This document shows, one piece after another, positions 39,264 through 48,286 of a DNA stretch of 64,000 bases (positions are counted from its first letter, which is position 1; every line of letters starts with the position of its first letter). The stretch is taken from NCBI RefSeq assembly GCF_013868135.1, contig NZ_JACEMU010000004.1, forward strand, positions 868,001 through 932,000, written 5' to 3'. This DNA comes from Paracoccus sp. S1E-3 (GTDB lineage: Bacteria; Pseudomonadota; Alphaproteobacteria; Rhodobacterales; Rhodobacteraceae). The notes under the pieces were generated by a model. The model saw only the letters and a list, made by a program, of their open reading frames with translations. It made no database searches and was not told the origin of the DNA. The position numbers were made by a program, and so were the translations under genes.

Positions 39264-40042
39264 GCGCCGATCCGCCGCAGGGGGATCAGCGTTCGCAGCG
39301 CGGGCATGGGGACGCCGGGCGGCAGCGCCAGATCCAGCCGGTCGGCGCGCATCTTCTCGGCCAGCCAGACCGCGAGGGTCAGGGGATCGGCCTCCAGCCC
39401 GGCCACATCGGCGGCCATGCGCGCCGGCGCCCAGACGATGGGGCGCGATTCCTTCACCGCCCAGTCCAGCTCGGCCCGGTTGTCGGCCACGTCCAGCCCA
39501 AGCCGGCCGCCAAGCGCCCAGGCCGCCTGATCCAGCGCCAGCAGCGCGACCCGCCGCTCGTTGCCGCCATGGGGCAGCGGCAGGCCGGTGGCATCCGGGG
39601 TCAGGATCACCGCACCTTCGGGCCGCGCGGTTTCGGTGCCGTGGAACAGCACCACCGGTGCCAGCGCCGCGCCCTCGGCATCAACACGGCCCCGGCGGCG
39701 CACAAGCGTCACGCCGAGCGCGCCGGGCACCCGGTCCAGCTTCTCGATTGTGACATGGATGCGGCCGGCGCGGGGGTGGGCCAACACCTCGGCCGCGATC
39801 TTTTCGGCGAGCGTTTCCAGCAGGTTGAAACGTTCATCCGCCAAGGCCGCCGCCACCGCGTCGGTCAGCACGTCATAGGACAGGATGCGGTCGACATCGT
39901 CGCCCACGCCGATGACCGGCTGGGCGAGATCGACCGTCAGCCCGAAACGCAGCCGCTGGCGCAGACCGCGTTCGCTTTGAAAGGCGCCGATCTCGGTTTC
40001 GACAACATAGTCGCGCAGGTGAATCTGGTCAGGTTCGTCCAT
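39260..40042 (-). CDS. folB: Dihydroneopterin aldolase with C-terminal extension
   Basis: 260 residues. The N-terminal half (about 8-115) is FolB: HLRDYVVETEIGAFQSERGLRQRLRF, DRILSYDVLTDAVAAALADERFNLLETLAEKIAAEVLAHP, RIHVTIEKLDRVPGALGVTLVRRR. The C-terminal half (about 120-260) is additional: VVLFHGTETARPEGAVILTPDATGLP, WALGGRLGLDVADNRAELDWAVKESR. It is not a second FolB copy and I do not recognise a family. Similar long FolB proteins are known in Rhodobacteraceae. The start is about 15 bases after a terminator-like hairpin. Confidence 0.9.
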   Translation of the reverse strand: MDEPDQIHLRDYVVETEIGAFQSERGLRQRLRFGLTVDLAQPVIGVGDDVDRILSYDVLTDAVAAALADERFNLLETLAEKIAAEVLAHPRAGRIHVTIEKLDRVPGALGVTLVRRRGRVDAEGAALAPVVLFHGTETARPEGAVILTPDATGLPLPHGGNERRVALLALDQAAWALGGRLGLDVADNRAELDWAVKESRPIVWAPARMAADVAGLEADPLTLAVWLAEKMRADRLDLALPPGVPMPALRTLIPLRRIGA

Positions 40043-40056
40043 GCGCCCCAATTTCC

Positions 40057-40082
40057 AAAGAAAAGGCCCCACCGCAAGGGGC
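40057..40082 (-). terminator. Intrinsic terminator-like hairpin before folB
   Basis: On the minus strand GCCCC-TTGCGGT-GGGGC (40066-40082) followed by CTTTTCTTT. It ends the cell-wall hydrolase transcript and sits only 15 bases upstream of the folB start codon. Confidence 0.75.
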
Positions 40083-40150
40083 AGGGCCAGTCGAGACAGA
40101 AAGAAGGGGCGGTGGATTCCGGCCGGCCGCCTTCCAAACCTGTTCCGGCG

Positions 40151-40654
40151 TCAGTTGGTCGCGACGCGACGACCCTGACGGTAAAAGACATGGCTGCCGA
40201 TCCGGGTCGTGCGGGTAAACCGTTTCGACCAGCCCGGACGGACGCTGGTGGTGTGGAAATAGGTCGCGCCACTGGTCAATGCGCGCGGGGCACCGGCGAG
40301 GGCGTCAGCGGCGATCTGGCGGGCACGGGCAGCGGCAGCCGCGTTCGACATGCGGCGGCCCTTATTATAAGTGAACTGGCCGCGTTGATTGACGACGCCG
40401 CACACCGAATTCGGGAAGGCGCGGCTGTCGACGCGGTTGAGGATGACCTCGGCCACCGCGCGTTGGCCGCTGCGGCCCTCGCCGCGGGCTTCGAAATACA
40501 GCGCCTCGGTCAGGCAACGCAGGGAATCGGCGCCGCCATAACGGGTCTGGACGGCGGTTTCGGGGCCTTTTGCCGGGTCGGCCTGGGCGGCCAGCGGCAA
40601 CGCAAGCGACACACTCACAGCGATCGCGGCCAGTTTACGGGTCAGCGCAAGCAT
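40151..40654 (-). CDS. Secreted cell-wall hydrolase (SleB/Hydrolase_2 family)
   Basis: 167 residues with a signal peptide (LTRKLAAIAVSVSLALPLAAQA, cleavage about AQA|DP). The domain pattern CLTEALYFEARGEGRSGQRAVAEVILNRVDSRAFPNSVCGVVNQRGQFTY is Hydrolase_2 (SleB, CwlJ), a lytic transglycosylase-like fold; the catalytic Glu lies in YFEARGE. In non-spore-formers these remodel peptidoglycan. Transcribed toward folB, with a terminator between. Confidence 0.9.
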   Translation of the reverse strand: MLALTRKLAAIAVSVSLALPLAAQADPAKGPETAVQTRYGGADSLRCLTEALYFEARGEGRSGQRAVAEVILNRVDSRAFPNSVCGVVNQRGQFTYNKGRRMSNAAAAARARQIAADALAGAPRALTSGATYFHTTSVRPGWSKRFTRTTRIGSHVFYRQGRRVATN

Positions 40655-40887
40655 ACAGCAGTTTTCCTGTCTCAGGGGTCGCCGGACCGCGTGGGTGCCG
40701 ACGGATTGAGGGGGAAGCTACACAAAGCGCTTCCGCCGCCGCCACGTGCGAGGCTGTGAGGTTCCCGAATCCGGCCGATTAACCATTATTCCGGCGAGAT
40801 CCCGCCGAATACTTTTGCGAAATTTGGCGGAATCACGCCATTTCGCGCTTGCAGCATCGCCGCGCGCTGCGCGGCAACCGTCCCGAA

Positions 40888-43431
40888 TCAGGCGCTTTTC
40901 TCGCCCCGGTTGCGAATCGATTCCTGCGCTGCAGCAAGGCGCGCCACCGGCACCCGGAAGGGCGAGCACGAAACATAGTCCAGTCCGGCGCGCTGGCAGA
41001 AGGCGATGGATTGCGGGTTGCCGCCATGTTCGCCGCACACGGCAATGGTTATGTCCGGATGCGCAGCGCGCGCGCGCTGGGTTCCGGTCAGCAGCAGCTC
41101 GCCCACCCCGTCCTCGTCAAGGATGTGGAACGGGTCTTCGTCATAGACGCGCTGCTGGACATAGGCGCCCATGAAACGGCCGGCATCGTCGCGCGACAGG
41201 CCGTAAGTCATCTGCGTCAGGTCGTTGGTGCCGAAGGAAAGGAAAGCGGCGTGGCGGGCAATATCGCCGGCGCGCAGCGCCGCGCGCGGGGTTTCGACCA
41301 TGACACCCAGCCGATACGCGAAGTCGCGGCCGGTTTCGTTGCGCAGCGCGGCGGCGACGGCATCGACGCGGGTCTTGACGATTTCCACCTCGCGCCGAGC
41401 CGAGACCAGCGGGATCATGATTTCAGGCACCACCACCGCGCCGGCGGCGGCACTGGCGATGGTGGCCTCGAAGATGGCGCGGGCCTGCATGTCGTAGATC
41501 TCGGGCACGGTGATCCCCAGCCGCACCCCGCGCATCCCCAGCATCGGGTTGAACTCCGACAGCGCCTCGATCCGGCGGGTCACGTCGGACAAGGGTAGGT
41601 CCAGCGATTCGGCCAACTCGCGCATCCCGTCGCGATCCTGCGGCAGAAACTCGTGGAGCGGCGGGTCGAACAGCCGGATGGTCACCGGCAGGCCGGCCAT
41701 GATGCGGAACAGTTCGACGAAATCCTGCCGCTGGATGGGCAGCAGACGCGCCAGCGCCACCTTGCGATCCTCGGGGCGGTCGGCGAAGATCATCTCGCGC
41801 ATGATCGGCAGGCGCATTTCGTCGAAGAACATGTGTTCGGTCCGGCACAGCCCGATGCCCTGAGCCTTGAACATGCGCGCGGTGCGGGCGTCTTCGGGCG
41901 TGTCGGCATTGGCGCGCACACCCATGTCGCGGAAGGCGTCGGCCCAGTCGAGAAGCCTGTTGAAGCTCTCATCCAGCGCCGGTTCCAGCAACTGTGCCGA
42001 GCCGGCCAGCACCTCGCCCGAGGTGCCGTCAATGGTGATTTCCTCGCCCTCGCGGAAGCTGCGGCCACCGACGCGCAATTCACGCGCGCGGGCGTCGATG
42101 CTGATGCCATTGGCGCCGACGATGCAGGGCAGGCCCAGACCGCGCGCGATCACCGCCGCATGGCTGGTCATGCCGCCACGTTCGGTCAGCACGCCCACGG
42201 CGGCGTGCATGCCGCGGATGTCTTCGGGCACGGTCTCGCGGCGGACCAGTATGCAATCCTCGCCCCGCATCGCCGAGGCCTGCGCGGCGGCGGCGGTGAA
42301 GACGATCTTGCCGGTGGCAGCACCGGGGCTGGCGTCGATGCCGCGGGCGATGATGTCGCGGGGGGCGCGCGGATCGATCTGGTAATGCATCAGTTCGGAC
42401 AGCGCGCGGGGTTCGACCCGCATCACCGCCTCCTCGGTCGGGATGATGCCGTCTTCGGCCAGCGAAACGGCGATCCGCACAGCCGCGCGGGATGAACGCT
42501 GTACGCGCAGCGCGTCGATGATCGCCAGTTCGCCGTCCGAGATCACGAATTCGATCTGCATCTCGTCGCGCAACCGGGTGCGCGCGGCCAGGCAGTAGCC
42601 GACCAGATCGGCGAAAACCTCGGGCGCCAGTTCCTCCAGCGAGGGGCCGCGTTCGTCGCGGGTCAGATACAGCGTTTCCGCCCCCTGCCCGCGCGCGCGC
42701 CCCTGCATCTGCCCCTTGAAGCGGCCGGTCATCCGGCGCATCCCGGTCACGCTGTCGATCATCTGGATGGTGCCCGATCCGGTCAGCCCCGGTCCGATCG
42801 CCAGCGCCATCTGCTGCACGACCAGCCCCAGCGGCGCGTCTTCCGGCGCGCCCTTGGCCTGCCGCAACAGCCGTGCCGTCGGCGCATCCCAGGCCCGCGC
42901 CATGGACCGCAGCACCTCGGTCAGCTGGCGCACCGGGTCCTGGGGGAAATCCTCGTCCATCTCGGCGCGGTAAGCGGCAAGCGCGCGTTCCAGCGCCCCC
43001 TCGCCGTCTTCGGAAAACATGTCCGGGTCCAGCCGTGCCACATTGATCGCATAGGACTGCACGAAGCCCAGATAGATCGCATCGGCCGCGTCCTTGCCGC
43101 GCGTCTCGACCAGACGGGCGTGCTGGGCATCGTTGACGCCCACATTCAACACCGTCCCCGGCCCGCCCCATTCCGGCATCACCGCCGAGGGGCGCACGCT
43201 GACCAGCCCGCAGCCATCGGCAAACAGCGCCCCCAGGGCGGCGGTATCGGCGGTGACCCCCTGCGCGATGGCCCGCACCGCCCGCGCCGAGATCGCATGC
43301 GAGCGTGGCACCGGCAGGTCCATCCGCACCAGCCGCTGCAGGCATTTGGCGCGCCAGCCATGCACCGGCGCGTCCACCCCCGCGCCCGTGGTGATTTCGA
43401 CGATATCTGTGGGTTCAAGGCTGCGTGTCAT
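40888..43431 (-). CDS. Pyruvate, phosphate dikinase-like PEP-utilising enzyme
   Basis: 847 residues. The central phosphohistidine domain has H424 in GGMTSHAAVIARGLG; the C-terminal PEP/pyruvate domain has GLCRTEHMFFDEMRLPIMREMI, VCGEHGGNPQSIAFC and YVSCSPFRVPVARLAAAQ (general acid Cys). These parts are those of PPDK. The N-terminal ATP-grasp part is divergent: LVSVRPSAVMPEWGGPGTVLN in place of the VSVRSGA-x-S-M-PGMMDT-x-L-N motif, and HGWRAKCLQRL instead of GGKGANL. So it is PPDK-related but ATP-handling may differ. An in-frame GTG 18 bases upstream is an alternative start. Divergent from selD. Confidence 0.8.
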   Translation of the reverse strand: MTRSLEPTDIVEITTGAGVDAPVHGWRAKCLQRLVRMDLPVPRSHAISARAVRAIAQGVTADTAALGALFADGCGLVSVRPSAVMPEWGGPGTVLNVGVNDAQHARLVETRGKDAADAIYLGFVQSYAINVARLDPDMFSEDGEGALERALAAYRAEMDEDFPQDPVRQLTEVLRSMARAWDAPTARLLRQAKGAPEDAPLGLVVQQMALAIGPGLTGSGTIQMIDSVTGMRRMTGRFKGQMQGRARGQGAETLYLTRDERGPSLEELAPEVFADLVGYCLAARTRLRDEMQIEFVISDGELAIIDALRVQRSSRAAVRIAVSLAEDGIIPTEEAVMRVEPRALSELMHYQIDPRAPRDIIARGIDASPGAATGKIVFTAAAAQASAMRGEDCILVRRETVPEDIRGMHAAVGVLTERGGMTSHAAVIARGLGLPCIVGANGISIDARARELRVGGRSFREGEEITIDGTSGEVLAGSAQLLEPALDESFNRLLDWADAFRDMGVRANADTPEDARTARMFKAQGIGLCRTEHMFFDEMRLPIMREMIFADRPEDRKVALARLLPIQRQDFVELFRIMAGLPVTIRLFDPPLHEFLPQDRDGMRELAESLDLPLSDVTRRIEALSEFNPMLGMRGVRLGITVPEIYDMQARAIFEATIASAAAGAVVVPEIMIPLVSARREVEIVKTRVDAVAAALRNETGRDFAYRLGVMVETPRAALRAGDIARHAAFLSFGTNDLTQMTYGLSRDDAGRFMGAYVQQRVYDEDPFHILDEDGVGELLLTGTQRARAAHPDITIAVCGEHGGNPQSIAFCQRAGLDYVSCSPFRVPVARLAAAQESIRNRGEKSA

Positions 43432-43539
43432 AATCTGCTCATCATGCACGGGCCGGCCTTTGCTGCAAGTGCGAGATAGCTGTTGTTCTCGGCATTTCGG
43501 CGCAGATATGATGCTGTACAGAACCTGACGGAGGCGGCG

Positions 43540-44565
43540 ATGAGATTGACCGAACTGGCCCATGGCGGCGGCTGCGGGTGCAAGCTGGGGCCGGCCGTTC
43601 TGCGCGACCTGCTGGAAGACCAGCCGATCGGGCAGATCTTCCCGCAGCTTCTGGTCGGCAACGCCGAATCCGACGATGCGGCGGTCTGGCAGATCGATGA
43701 CAAGACCTGCCTGATCGCGACCACCGATTTCTTCATGCCGATGGTCGATGATGCGCGCGATTTCGGCCGCATCGCCGCCACCAACGCGATTTCCGACATC
43801 TATGCCATGGGTGGGCGGCCGATCTTTGCGCTGGCGATCCTGGGCATGCCGATCAACAGCATGGACCCCGCCACCATCCGCGAAATCCTGGCCGGCGGGG
43901 CCGATATCTGCGCCGAGGCCGACATCCCCATCGCCGGCGGCCATTCCATCGACTCGCCCGAGCCGATCTATGGGCTGGCGGTGATCGGCCTTTGCGCGCC
44001 CGAGAACGTCCGCCGCAATGGCGGGACGCGGCCGGGGGACGCGCTGATCCTGACCAAGCCGATCGGCGTCGGCATCTATTCCAACGCCATCAAGAAGGGC
44101 ACCGCCACGGATGCCGACATCGCCGAGATGATCACCTCCTGCACGACGCTGAACCGGATCGGCCAGGATCTGGCTGCCCTGCCCGAGGTCCATGCCCTCA
44201 CCGATGTCACCGGATTCGGCGTGCTGGGGCATGGGATGGAAATGGCGCGCAGCGCAGGCTGCGGGCTGCGGATCGACCGCGCGGCGCTGCCTTTGCTGGA
44301 TCGCGCCGCCGAACTGGCGGTCGCGGGGCACGGGACCGGCGCCAGTAGCCGCAACTGGGACGCCGTGAAGGCCGAGGTGACACTGCCCGCGGGCATCACC
44401 GCGCCCGAACAGACCCTGCTGACCGACCCGCAGACTTCGGGCGGGCTGCTGGTCGCCGTCGCCCCCGAAGCCGCCGACCGCGTGCTGGCCCGCATCCGCC
44501 AGCGCCACCCCAAGGCTGCGATCATCGGCCACGCCTTCGACGGCACCGGCATTGAGGTCGTCTGA
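43540..44565 (+). CDS. selD: Selenide, water dikinase
   Basis: Makes selenophosphate from selenide and ATP, the selenium donor for selenocysteine and selenouridine. 341 residues. Active-site motif GGGCGCKLG with C12 (catalytic Cys; Sec in some organisms) and K15; [33 protein letters not shown] (ATP-binding Asp/Asn), and [12 protein letters not shown]. Good ribosome site. No selA, selB, selC or selU is in the window. Followed by a strong terminator. Confidence 0.96.
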   Translation: MRLTELAHGGGCGCKLGPAVLRDLLEDQPIGQIFPQLLVGNAESDDAAVWQIDDKTCLIATTDFFMPMVDDARDFGRIAATNAISDIYAMGGRPIFALAILGMPINSMDPATIREILAGGADICAEADIPIAGGHSIDSPEPIYGLAVIGLCAPENVRRNGGTRPGDALILTKPIGVGIYSNAIKKGTATDADIAEMITSCTTLNRIGQDLAALPEVHALTDVTGFGVLGHGMEMARSAGCGLRIDRAALPLLDRAAELAVAGHGTGASSRNWDAVKAEVTLPAGITAPEQTLLTDPQTSGGLLVAVAPEAADRVLARIRQRHPKAAIIGHAFDGTGIEVV

Positions 44566-44584
44566 CCCCAGTTCGCAGAATGGC

Positions 44585-44612
44585 AAAGGCGGCGCCGAGC
44601 GCCGCCTTTTTC
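44585..44612 (+). terminator. Intrinsic terminator of selD
   Basis: AAAGGCGGCGC (44585-44595), loop CGA, GCGCCGCCTTT (44599-44609) and more T. An 11-bp stem, the strongest terminator in the window by eye. Confidence 0.93.
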
Positions 44613-44636
44613 GATGTGACCAAGTAACCGTCCGCT

Positions 44637-45086
44637 TCAGGCCGGGGCCGCGCAGCGATAGTAGCGCAGGTTGATCCCCTTATCCTCCATCTGCATCACG
44701 CCGGGCGACAGGCGCAGCTTAACCAGACGGTTGAAGCCCTGACCGCCTTCGCCATTGCAGGACAGCTCGGTTTCGGTCGAATCGGCGCCGACCGTGCTTC
44801 TCACCGCCGTGCACTGGCTTTCGTAGAACTGGAACTTGTTGCCCTGAACGGTCAGCGCCCCTTCGCTGGCCGGCTTGCCGCAGTCGGTCGTGCGCAGATT
44901 ATAGGCGCCGTTCAGACTGTTCGAGGCCTCCACCGGCCCGGACGCCGCTTCCGGTGCGGCCGCGGGAATGGTCTGGTCCAGTTGGACATCGGCCTCGGTC
45001 TTGGTGAGGACCTCCTCGCCGGGGGTACATCCGGCGAGGGCAAGGAAAGTGGCGCCGACGGCACCAAGGATCGTATAACGGTTCAT
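44637..45086 (-). CDS. Putative lipoprotein of unknown function
   Basis: 149 residues. Signal with lipobox LAGC (Cys about 20). The mature part has a Pro/Ala-rich linker and then a domain with four cysteines (TTDCGKPAS, YESQCTAV, ELSCNGEG, YYRCAAP). The pattern ALTVQGNKFQFYESQC suggests a beta-rich domain. No family assigned. Converges with selD; located behind the M3 peptidase gene by 30 bases, perhaps co-transcribed. Confidence 0.72.
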   Translation of the reverse strand: MNRYTILGAVGATFLALAGCTPGEEVLTKTEADVQLDQTIPAAAPEAASGPVEASNSLNGAYNLRTTDCGKPASEGALTVQGNKFQFYESQCTAVRSTVGADSTETELSCNGEGGQGFNRLVKLRLSPGVMQMEDKGINLRYYRCAAPA

Positions 45087-45116
45087 GTCACTCCTCCTGC
45101 ATGGGATCCGCAGGCG

Positions 45117-47141
45117 TCAAATCAACCCACGGCCTGATAACAAAGGCGCAACCCCCGGCATTCGTTCCCTAAATTCGATCCAAAGCTGGTCCGCCGGTGC
45201 CGATCCGCCACGCGAGAGGATGGATTTTTCCAGCTTTTTCGCGATTTCGTGATCAAAAATATTTCCGGCCTCGCGGAAGGCCTCGAACGCATCTGCGTCC
45301 ATCACTTCGGACCAGAGATAGGAATAGTACCCCGAGGAGTAGCCATCGCCGGTGAAGACATGGGCAAAATGCGGTGTCGCGTGGCGCATCGGGATGGCCG
45401 CCGGCGCCCCCAGCGCCGCCAGCACCTCGGCCTGGCGCGCCATCGGATCGGCGGGCGGCCGGCCGCGATGGAAGGCCAGATCGACAAGCGCGCTTTGCAG
45501 ATATTCCAGCGTCGCCGCGCCCTGATCGGCATTGCCCGCCGCGATGATGCGGTCGCGCAGGCTGGCGGGCAGCGCCGCCCCGGTTTCGAAATGCCGGGCA
45601 TGGCGGTCCAGCACCTCGGGCTGTTCCAGCCAGTGTTCATACAGCTGGCTGGGCAACTCGACGAAGTCGCGGGCTACCGAGGTGCCCGAGATCGACGGCC
45701 ATTCCACGTCTGACAGGATATGGTGCAGCGCATGGCCGAATTCGTGGAACAGCGTATGGGCGTCATCCCAGGACAGGAAGGCCGGCGCGCCCGGCGTGGC
45801 GGGGGGCGTGAAGTTGCACACATTGGTCACGATGGCCCGCTGGCCGGCGCCGATCTTGTGCTGCGGCTGCAGCGACCCGCACCACGCACCCGAGCGTTTC
45901 GGCGGCCGGGCGAAGAAATCGCCGAGGAAAATCGCCATTTCGCGCCCGTCGCGGGTGACCCGCCAGGCGCGCATATCGGGCGACCACAGTGGCGCGTCGA
46001 AGGCTTCGAATTCCAACCCGAACAGGCGGTGCGCCACGTCGAACACCGCGCCCAGCATCGCGTCGAGCGTCAGATAGGGCTTCACCTCGGCCTCGTCGAG
46101 GTCATGTTCGGCCCGGCGCTTGCGCTCCGCATAATAGCGCCAGTCCCAGGGGGCGAGATCGGCATTCACCCCCTCATCCTGCATCATCGCCGACAGCTGT
46201 GCACCGTCGGCATCCGCGCGCGCCTTCGCGGCGTTCCAGACCTCGGTCAGCAGGGCCTCGACACGGTCAGCGGTCCCGGCCATTTCGGGTTCCAGCTTGA
46301 AGGCGGCGAAATCGGCATAGCCCAGAAGCTGCGCACGTTCGTGCCGCAGCGCCAGAATTTCGGCGATCAGCGGCAGGTTGTCGGTCTTTTCACCGCCGGC
46401 GCCCTTCCCCGAGCCGCGCAGCGACCAGGCCCGCCAGGCGGCCTCGCGCAACTCGCGGTCATCGGCATATTGCAGGAAAGGCACGATCAGCGACCGGTTC
46501 AGCGTCACCACCTGCCCCGACAGCCCGCGTTCCTTCGCGGCGGCCCGCATCGCCGACAGCAGCCAGCCGGGCAGACCCGCCAGCCTGTCGTCGGGAATGG
46601 GCATGACGAAATCGCGTTCATCCGCCAGCACGTTCTGGCCGAACTGGTTCGACAGCACCGCCAGCCGCTGCCGGATCTCGGCCATGCGGTCGCGTGCGGC
46701 CCCCTCCAGCCCGGCCCCGGCGCGGCGGAAATCGCGCAGCGCCAGTTCGGTGATGCGCCGATCCTCAGGCCGCAGCGCATCCGCGTCCTTCCAAACAGCC
46801 GCGACCCGGTCATACAGCCGCTTGTCCATGCCGACCTTGCTGCCATGCGCGGCCAGAAGCGGCGCAAATTCGCGGCTCAGCGCCTCGCGCCGGTCGTTGG
46901 AATCAACCCCGGTCAGCGTATAGAAGACCGCGCAGACCTTGTTCAGCGCCTCCTCGGCGGTTTCCAGCGCGGCGACGGTATTGTCGAAGCTGGCAGGCGC
47001 GGGATCGGCGGCAATCGCCTCGATCGCGGCATCAGCGTCAGCCAGCGCCGCCTGCATGGCGGGGGCGAAGTCATCATCGGAAATCAGGTCAAAGCGCGGC
47101 AACCCGTGCGGGCCGGTCCAGTCGGTCAATTCGCGGTTCAT
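45117..47141 (-). CDS. M3 family metallopeptidase (oligopeptidase A / Dcp type)
   Basis: 674-residue cytoplasmic zinc peptidase degrading short peptides. HEXXH zinc motif is HEFGH (residues about 466-470) in DAHTLFHEFGHALHH; the third ligand Glu is in RDFVELPSQ. The fold and length match Dcp/OpdA: YYAERKRRAEHDLDEAEVKPYL, then SLQPQHKIGAGQRAIVTNVCNFTPP. Start ATG 47141 with AAAGGAG. The HesA/ThiF gene lies upstream on the same strand. Confidence 0.93.
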   Translation of the reverse strand: MNRELTDWTGPHGLPRFDLISDDDFAPAMQAALADADAAIEAIAADPAPASFDNTVAALETAEEALNKVCAVFYTLTGVDSNDRREALSREFAPLLAAHGSKVGMDKRLYDRVAAVWKDADALRPEDRRITELALRDFRRAGAGLEGAARDRMAEIRQRLAVLSNQFGQNVLADERDFVMPIPDDRLAGLPGWLLSAMRAAAKERGLSGQVVTLNRSLIVPFLQYADDRELREAAWRAWSLRGSGKGAGGEKTDNLPLIAEILALRHERAQLLGYADFAAFKLEPEMAGTADRVEALLTEVWNAAKARADADGAQLSAMMQDEGVNADLAPWDWRYYAERKRRAEHDLDEAEVKPYLTLDAMLGAVFDVAHRLFGLEFEAFDAPLWSPDMRAWRVTRDGREMAIFLGDFFARPPKRSGAWCGSLQPQHKIGAGQRAIVTNVCNFTPPATPGAPAFLSWDDAHTLFHEFGHALHHILSDVEWPSISGTSVARDFVELPSQLYEHWLEQPEVLDRHARHFETGAALPASLRDRIIAAGNADQGAATLEYLQSALVDLAFHRGRPPADPMARQAEVLAALGAPAAIPMRHATPHFAHVFTGDGYSSGYYSYLWSEVMDADAFEAFREAGNIFDHEIAKKLEKSILSRGGSAPADQLWIEFRERMPGVAPLLSGRGLI

Positions 47142-47164
47142 GGCGGTCTCCTTTGGGGGGAAAC

Positions 47165-48283
47165 CTAGGCCTCCGGCGCGCGCTGTGCCAGTCCCGAACA
47201 GACCGGGCAGTCGGGGTCACGCTGCAGGGTGATGCGCCGCGTCTCGCCATAAAGACCGTCAAAGATCAGCATCTGCCCGGCCAGACCTTCGCCGGCACCG
47301 GTGATCTGCTTCACGGCCTCCAGCGCCATCATCGCGCCGATGACGCCGGGCAGCGGGCCGACCACCCCCGCTTCGGCGCAGGCGGGGGCGAGACCGGGTG
47401 CCGGCGCCTGCGGGAAAATGCAGGCCATGCAGGGCGCCCCGCGCGCCGGGTCATAAGTGGTCAGCTGGCCTTCCCACTGCGCGATGGACCCGGCGATCAG
47501 CGGCACGCCCGCCCGCGCGCAGGCGGCATTGATGGCGGCGCGATCGGCGAACTGATCGCTGCCGTCCAGCACCAGATCATGCTGGGCGATCAGGTCGATG
47601 TCTTCGGCAGTCACCCGCTTGCGCAGGGCGTGCACATCGATCAGCGGGTTCAGCGCCCGCAATGCCTCGGCCGCGGCCATCCCCTTGGCGCGGCCCGCAT
47701 CGGCGGTGCGATAGATGATCTGGCGCTGCAGGTTCGACACGCTGACGGTATCGGGATCGGCGAGTGTGATCCGGCCCACGCCCGCGCCGGCCAGATACAG
47801 CGCGGCGGGCGCACCAAGGCCGCCTGCCCCGATCAGCAGCACGCGGGCATCGCGCAGCTTCGCCTGCCCCGGCCCGCCGATCTCGCGCAGCACGATATGG
47901 CGGGCATAGCGGTCGAGCGCCTGATCTTCCGTCTTCGCCCGGGCCTCGGCCGAGGGCGCGGGCGTGGCCGAGGGCGCATCCGGTGCGGCCACCGGCATGA
48001 AGCGCGGCGCGTCTTCGGTGCCCCAGCGGCGCTCGGCCTCGGCCCGCAGACGGCCGACGATGGCGAAATAGCCGATCGCCAGCCCCAGCAGCATCCCGCC
48101 CGCCAGCCAGAGTTGCGGATCGAACCCGAGGCCGGCGCGGATTTCGGCGGCCGGGGCGGCCAGCATCAGCGCCAGCACCACCACCCAGACGATGAAGATC
48201 GCGACCAGAACCCGCAGCACCCCCCAACCCATCCACCAGGACAGGCCCAGAATGCTCAGAATGGCGATGGGCAGCAGCGCCAT
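47165..48283 (-). CDS. HesA/MoeB/ThiF family protein with N-terminal membrane segments
   Basis: 372 residues. Residues about 3-77 contain three hydrophobic segments (ending GLAIGYFAIVG), followed by a Pro/Ala linker; from about 122 comes an E1-like adenylyltransferase: RYARHIVLREIGGPGQAKLRDARVLLIGAGGLGAPAALYLAGAGVG, DPDTVSVSNLQRQIIY, GSDQFADRAAINAAC, and two CX2C zinc pairs, CMAC and CPVC. It activates a small sulfur-carrier protein (ThiS/MoaD) in relatives. The membrane domain is unusual in the family, but is common in Rhodobacteraceae members. The stop lies close to the M3 gene. Confidence 0.88.
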   Translation of the reverse strand: MALLPIAILSILGLSWWMGWGVLRVLVAIFIVWVVVLALMLAAPAAEIRAGLGFDPQLWLAGGMLLGLAIGYFAIVGRLRAEAERRWGTEDAPRFMPVAAPDAPSATPAPSAEARAKTEDQALDRYARHIVLREIGGPGQAKLRDARVLLIGAGGLGAPAALYLAGAGVGRITLADPDTVSVSNLQRQIIYRTADAGRAKGMAAAEALRALNPLIDVHALRKRVTAEDIDLIAQHDLVLDGSDQFADRAAINAACARAGVPLIAGSIAQWEGQLTTYDPARGAPCMACIFPQAPAPGLAPACAEAGVVGPLPGVIGAMMALEAVKQITGAGEGLAGQMLIFDGLYGETRRITLQRDPDCPVCSGLAQRAPEA

Positions 48284-48286
48284 GGC

